A DNA stretch of 5,705 bases from Anaeroplasmataceae bacterium (GTDB lineage Bacteria; Bacillota_I; Bacilli_A; Acholeplasmatales; Anaeroplasmataceae), in NCBI GenBank assembly GCA_029050385.1, contig JAIDMV010000337.1, forward strand, positions 1-5,705. Reading direction: 5' to 3'. The notes beneath the pieces were generated by a model. That model was not told the origin of the DNA, searched no databases, and saw nothing but the letters and a program-made list of their open reading frames with translations. Position numbers and translations under genes: made by a program. Within the stretch, counting starts at the first letter, position 1. Every line of letters begins with the position of its first letter. Shown in pieces: positions 5,172 to 5,705 of the stretch.

Positions 5172-5705
5172 ATGAAGGGATTATTTATTACATTTGAAGG
5201 TGGAGAATGTAGTGGTAAAACTACAATTATAAAAACACTATGCAAGGTTTTAGAAGAAAAAGGTATCTCTTATATTTCCACTAGAGAACCAGGCGGTATC
5301 GATATTGCTGAACAGATTCGTAGTATTATTCTAGATGTAAAGAATACAGCTATGACAGAAGAAACAGAAGCATTACTCTATGCAGCAAGCAGAATGCAGC
5401 ATTTAAAGGAACGTGTTATTCCTGCAATTGAACGTGGAGATATTGTAATTTGTGATCGCTTTTTAGATTCTTCCTTAGCCTATCAGGGGTATGCAAGAAA
5501 ATTAGGAATGGATGCTATCTTAAAGATAAATCACTTTGCGTTAGACCATTTACCAGATTTAACTTTATTCATTGATGTTAAGCCAGAGGTTGCTTTAAAG
5601 CGTTTAGGAAATAGAAATAAATCAGATCGTTTGGATTTAGAAGAGTTAGAGTTCCATCAAAATGTCTATGATGGATATCATCAGGTATGTCAGATGTATT
5701 CAAAT
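5172..5705 (+). CDS. tmk: Thymidylate kinase (dTMP kinase), cut by the window end
   Basis: The enzyme phosphorylates dTMP to dTDP with ATP, an essential cytoplasmic step in dTTP synthesis. The first 178 residues of an expected 205-215 are present. Visible motifs are the P-loop FEGGECSGKTT (8-18), the TREPGG motif (37-42) that contacts dTMP, and CDRFLDSSLAYQG (94-106) with the DR pair and substrate-binding S/Y/Q residues. PDLTLFIDV (128-136) and the start of the lid, with RLGNRNKSDRLD (144-155), follow. The start at 5172 has AGAGG (5159-5163) at 8 bases. An in-frame ATG at 5154 overlaps the upstream TGA (ATGA) but lacks a ribosome site and would add six residues before the conserved start. Cys13 in the P-loop, in place of the usual Gly, Ala or Ser, is mildly unusual. 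It follows the membrane protein gene in a probable operon. In many Firmicutes tmk is followed by holB, which would lie just outside. Confidence 0.95.
   Translation, partial: MKGLFITFEGGECSGKTTIIKTLCKVLEEKGISYISTREPGGIDIAEQIRSIILDVKNTAMTEETEALLYAASRMQHLKERVIPAIERGDIVICDRFLDSSLAYQGYARKLGMDAILKINHFALDHLPDLTLFIDVKPEVALKRLGNRNKSDRLDLEELEFHQNVYDGYHQVCQMYSN

Overview
The window is strongly AT-rich, with A/T-ending codons, clear AGGAGG-type ribosome sites and U-tailed hairpin terminators. This fits a low-GC Firmicute (Bacillota). The thymidylate kinase at the right end reads like those of gut Erysipelotrichia or Clostridia, but that placement is an inference from memory, not from a search.

Region 1 (1-1752) is an accessory polymorphic-toxin area. 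It opens with the last 27 codons of an unidentified gene (to 85), followed by a hairpin terminator (130-180). Next comes an orphan RHS tip: the end of the RHS core (YD-repeat, KGYYYDSETGLY, RYYNP, DPTGH) joined to a pre-toxin linker and a small C-terminal toxin-like domain. The tip lacks its RHS N-terminus, has no ribosome site at its first ATG, and is broken by a net +1 frameshift at about 837-840. An intact 112-codon gene with a GTG start and a good ribosome site follows 13 bases later and is the candidate immunity gene. About 460 bases without a substantial gene then lead to region 2. They contain a tiny ORF, a weak hairpin and a degraded second copy of the sequence that precedes the orphan tip.

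Region 2 (1753-4312) begins with that degraded copy (1753-1869), which matches 186-303 and appears to carry in-frame stops in an RHS-like reading. Its right end coincides with a plausible promoter for a 779-residue lipoprotein (1912-4251). The lipoprotein has an N-terminal domain followed by five roughly 100-residue beta-rich repeats, and a strong terminator (4263-4312) closes the unit.

Region 3 (4320-5705) looks like core genome. It holds a two-helix membrane protein with a DUF3137-like soluble part, followed closely by tmk, which is cut by the window end. These two are probably co-transcribed.

Overall, the left part looks like a silent or decaying toxin-tip/immunity cassette of the kind left by RHS tip exchange, sitting beside a housekeeping operon. 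The lipoprotein lies at the boundary, and its promoter may have been built from RHS-derived relic sequence.
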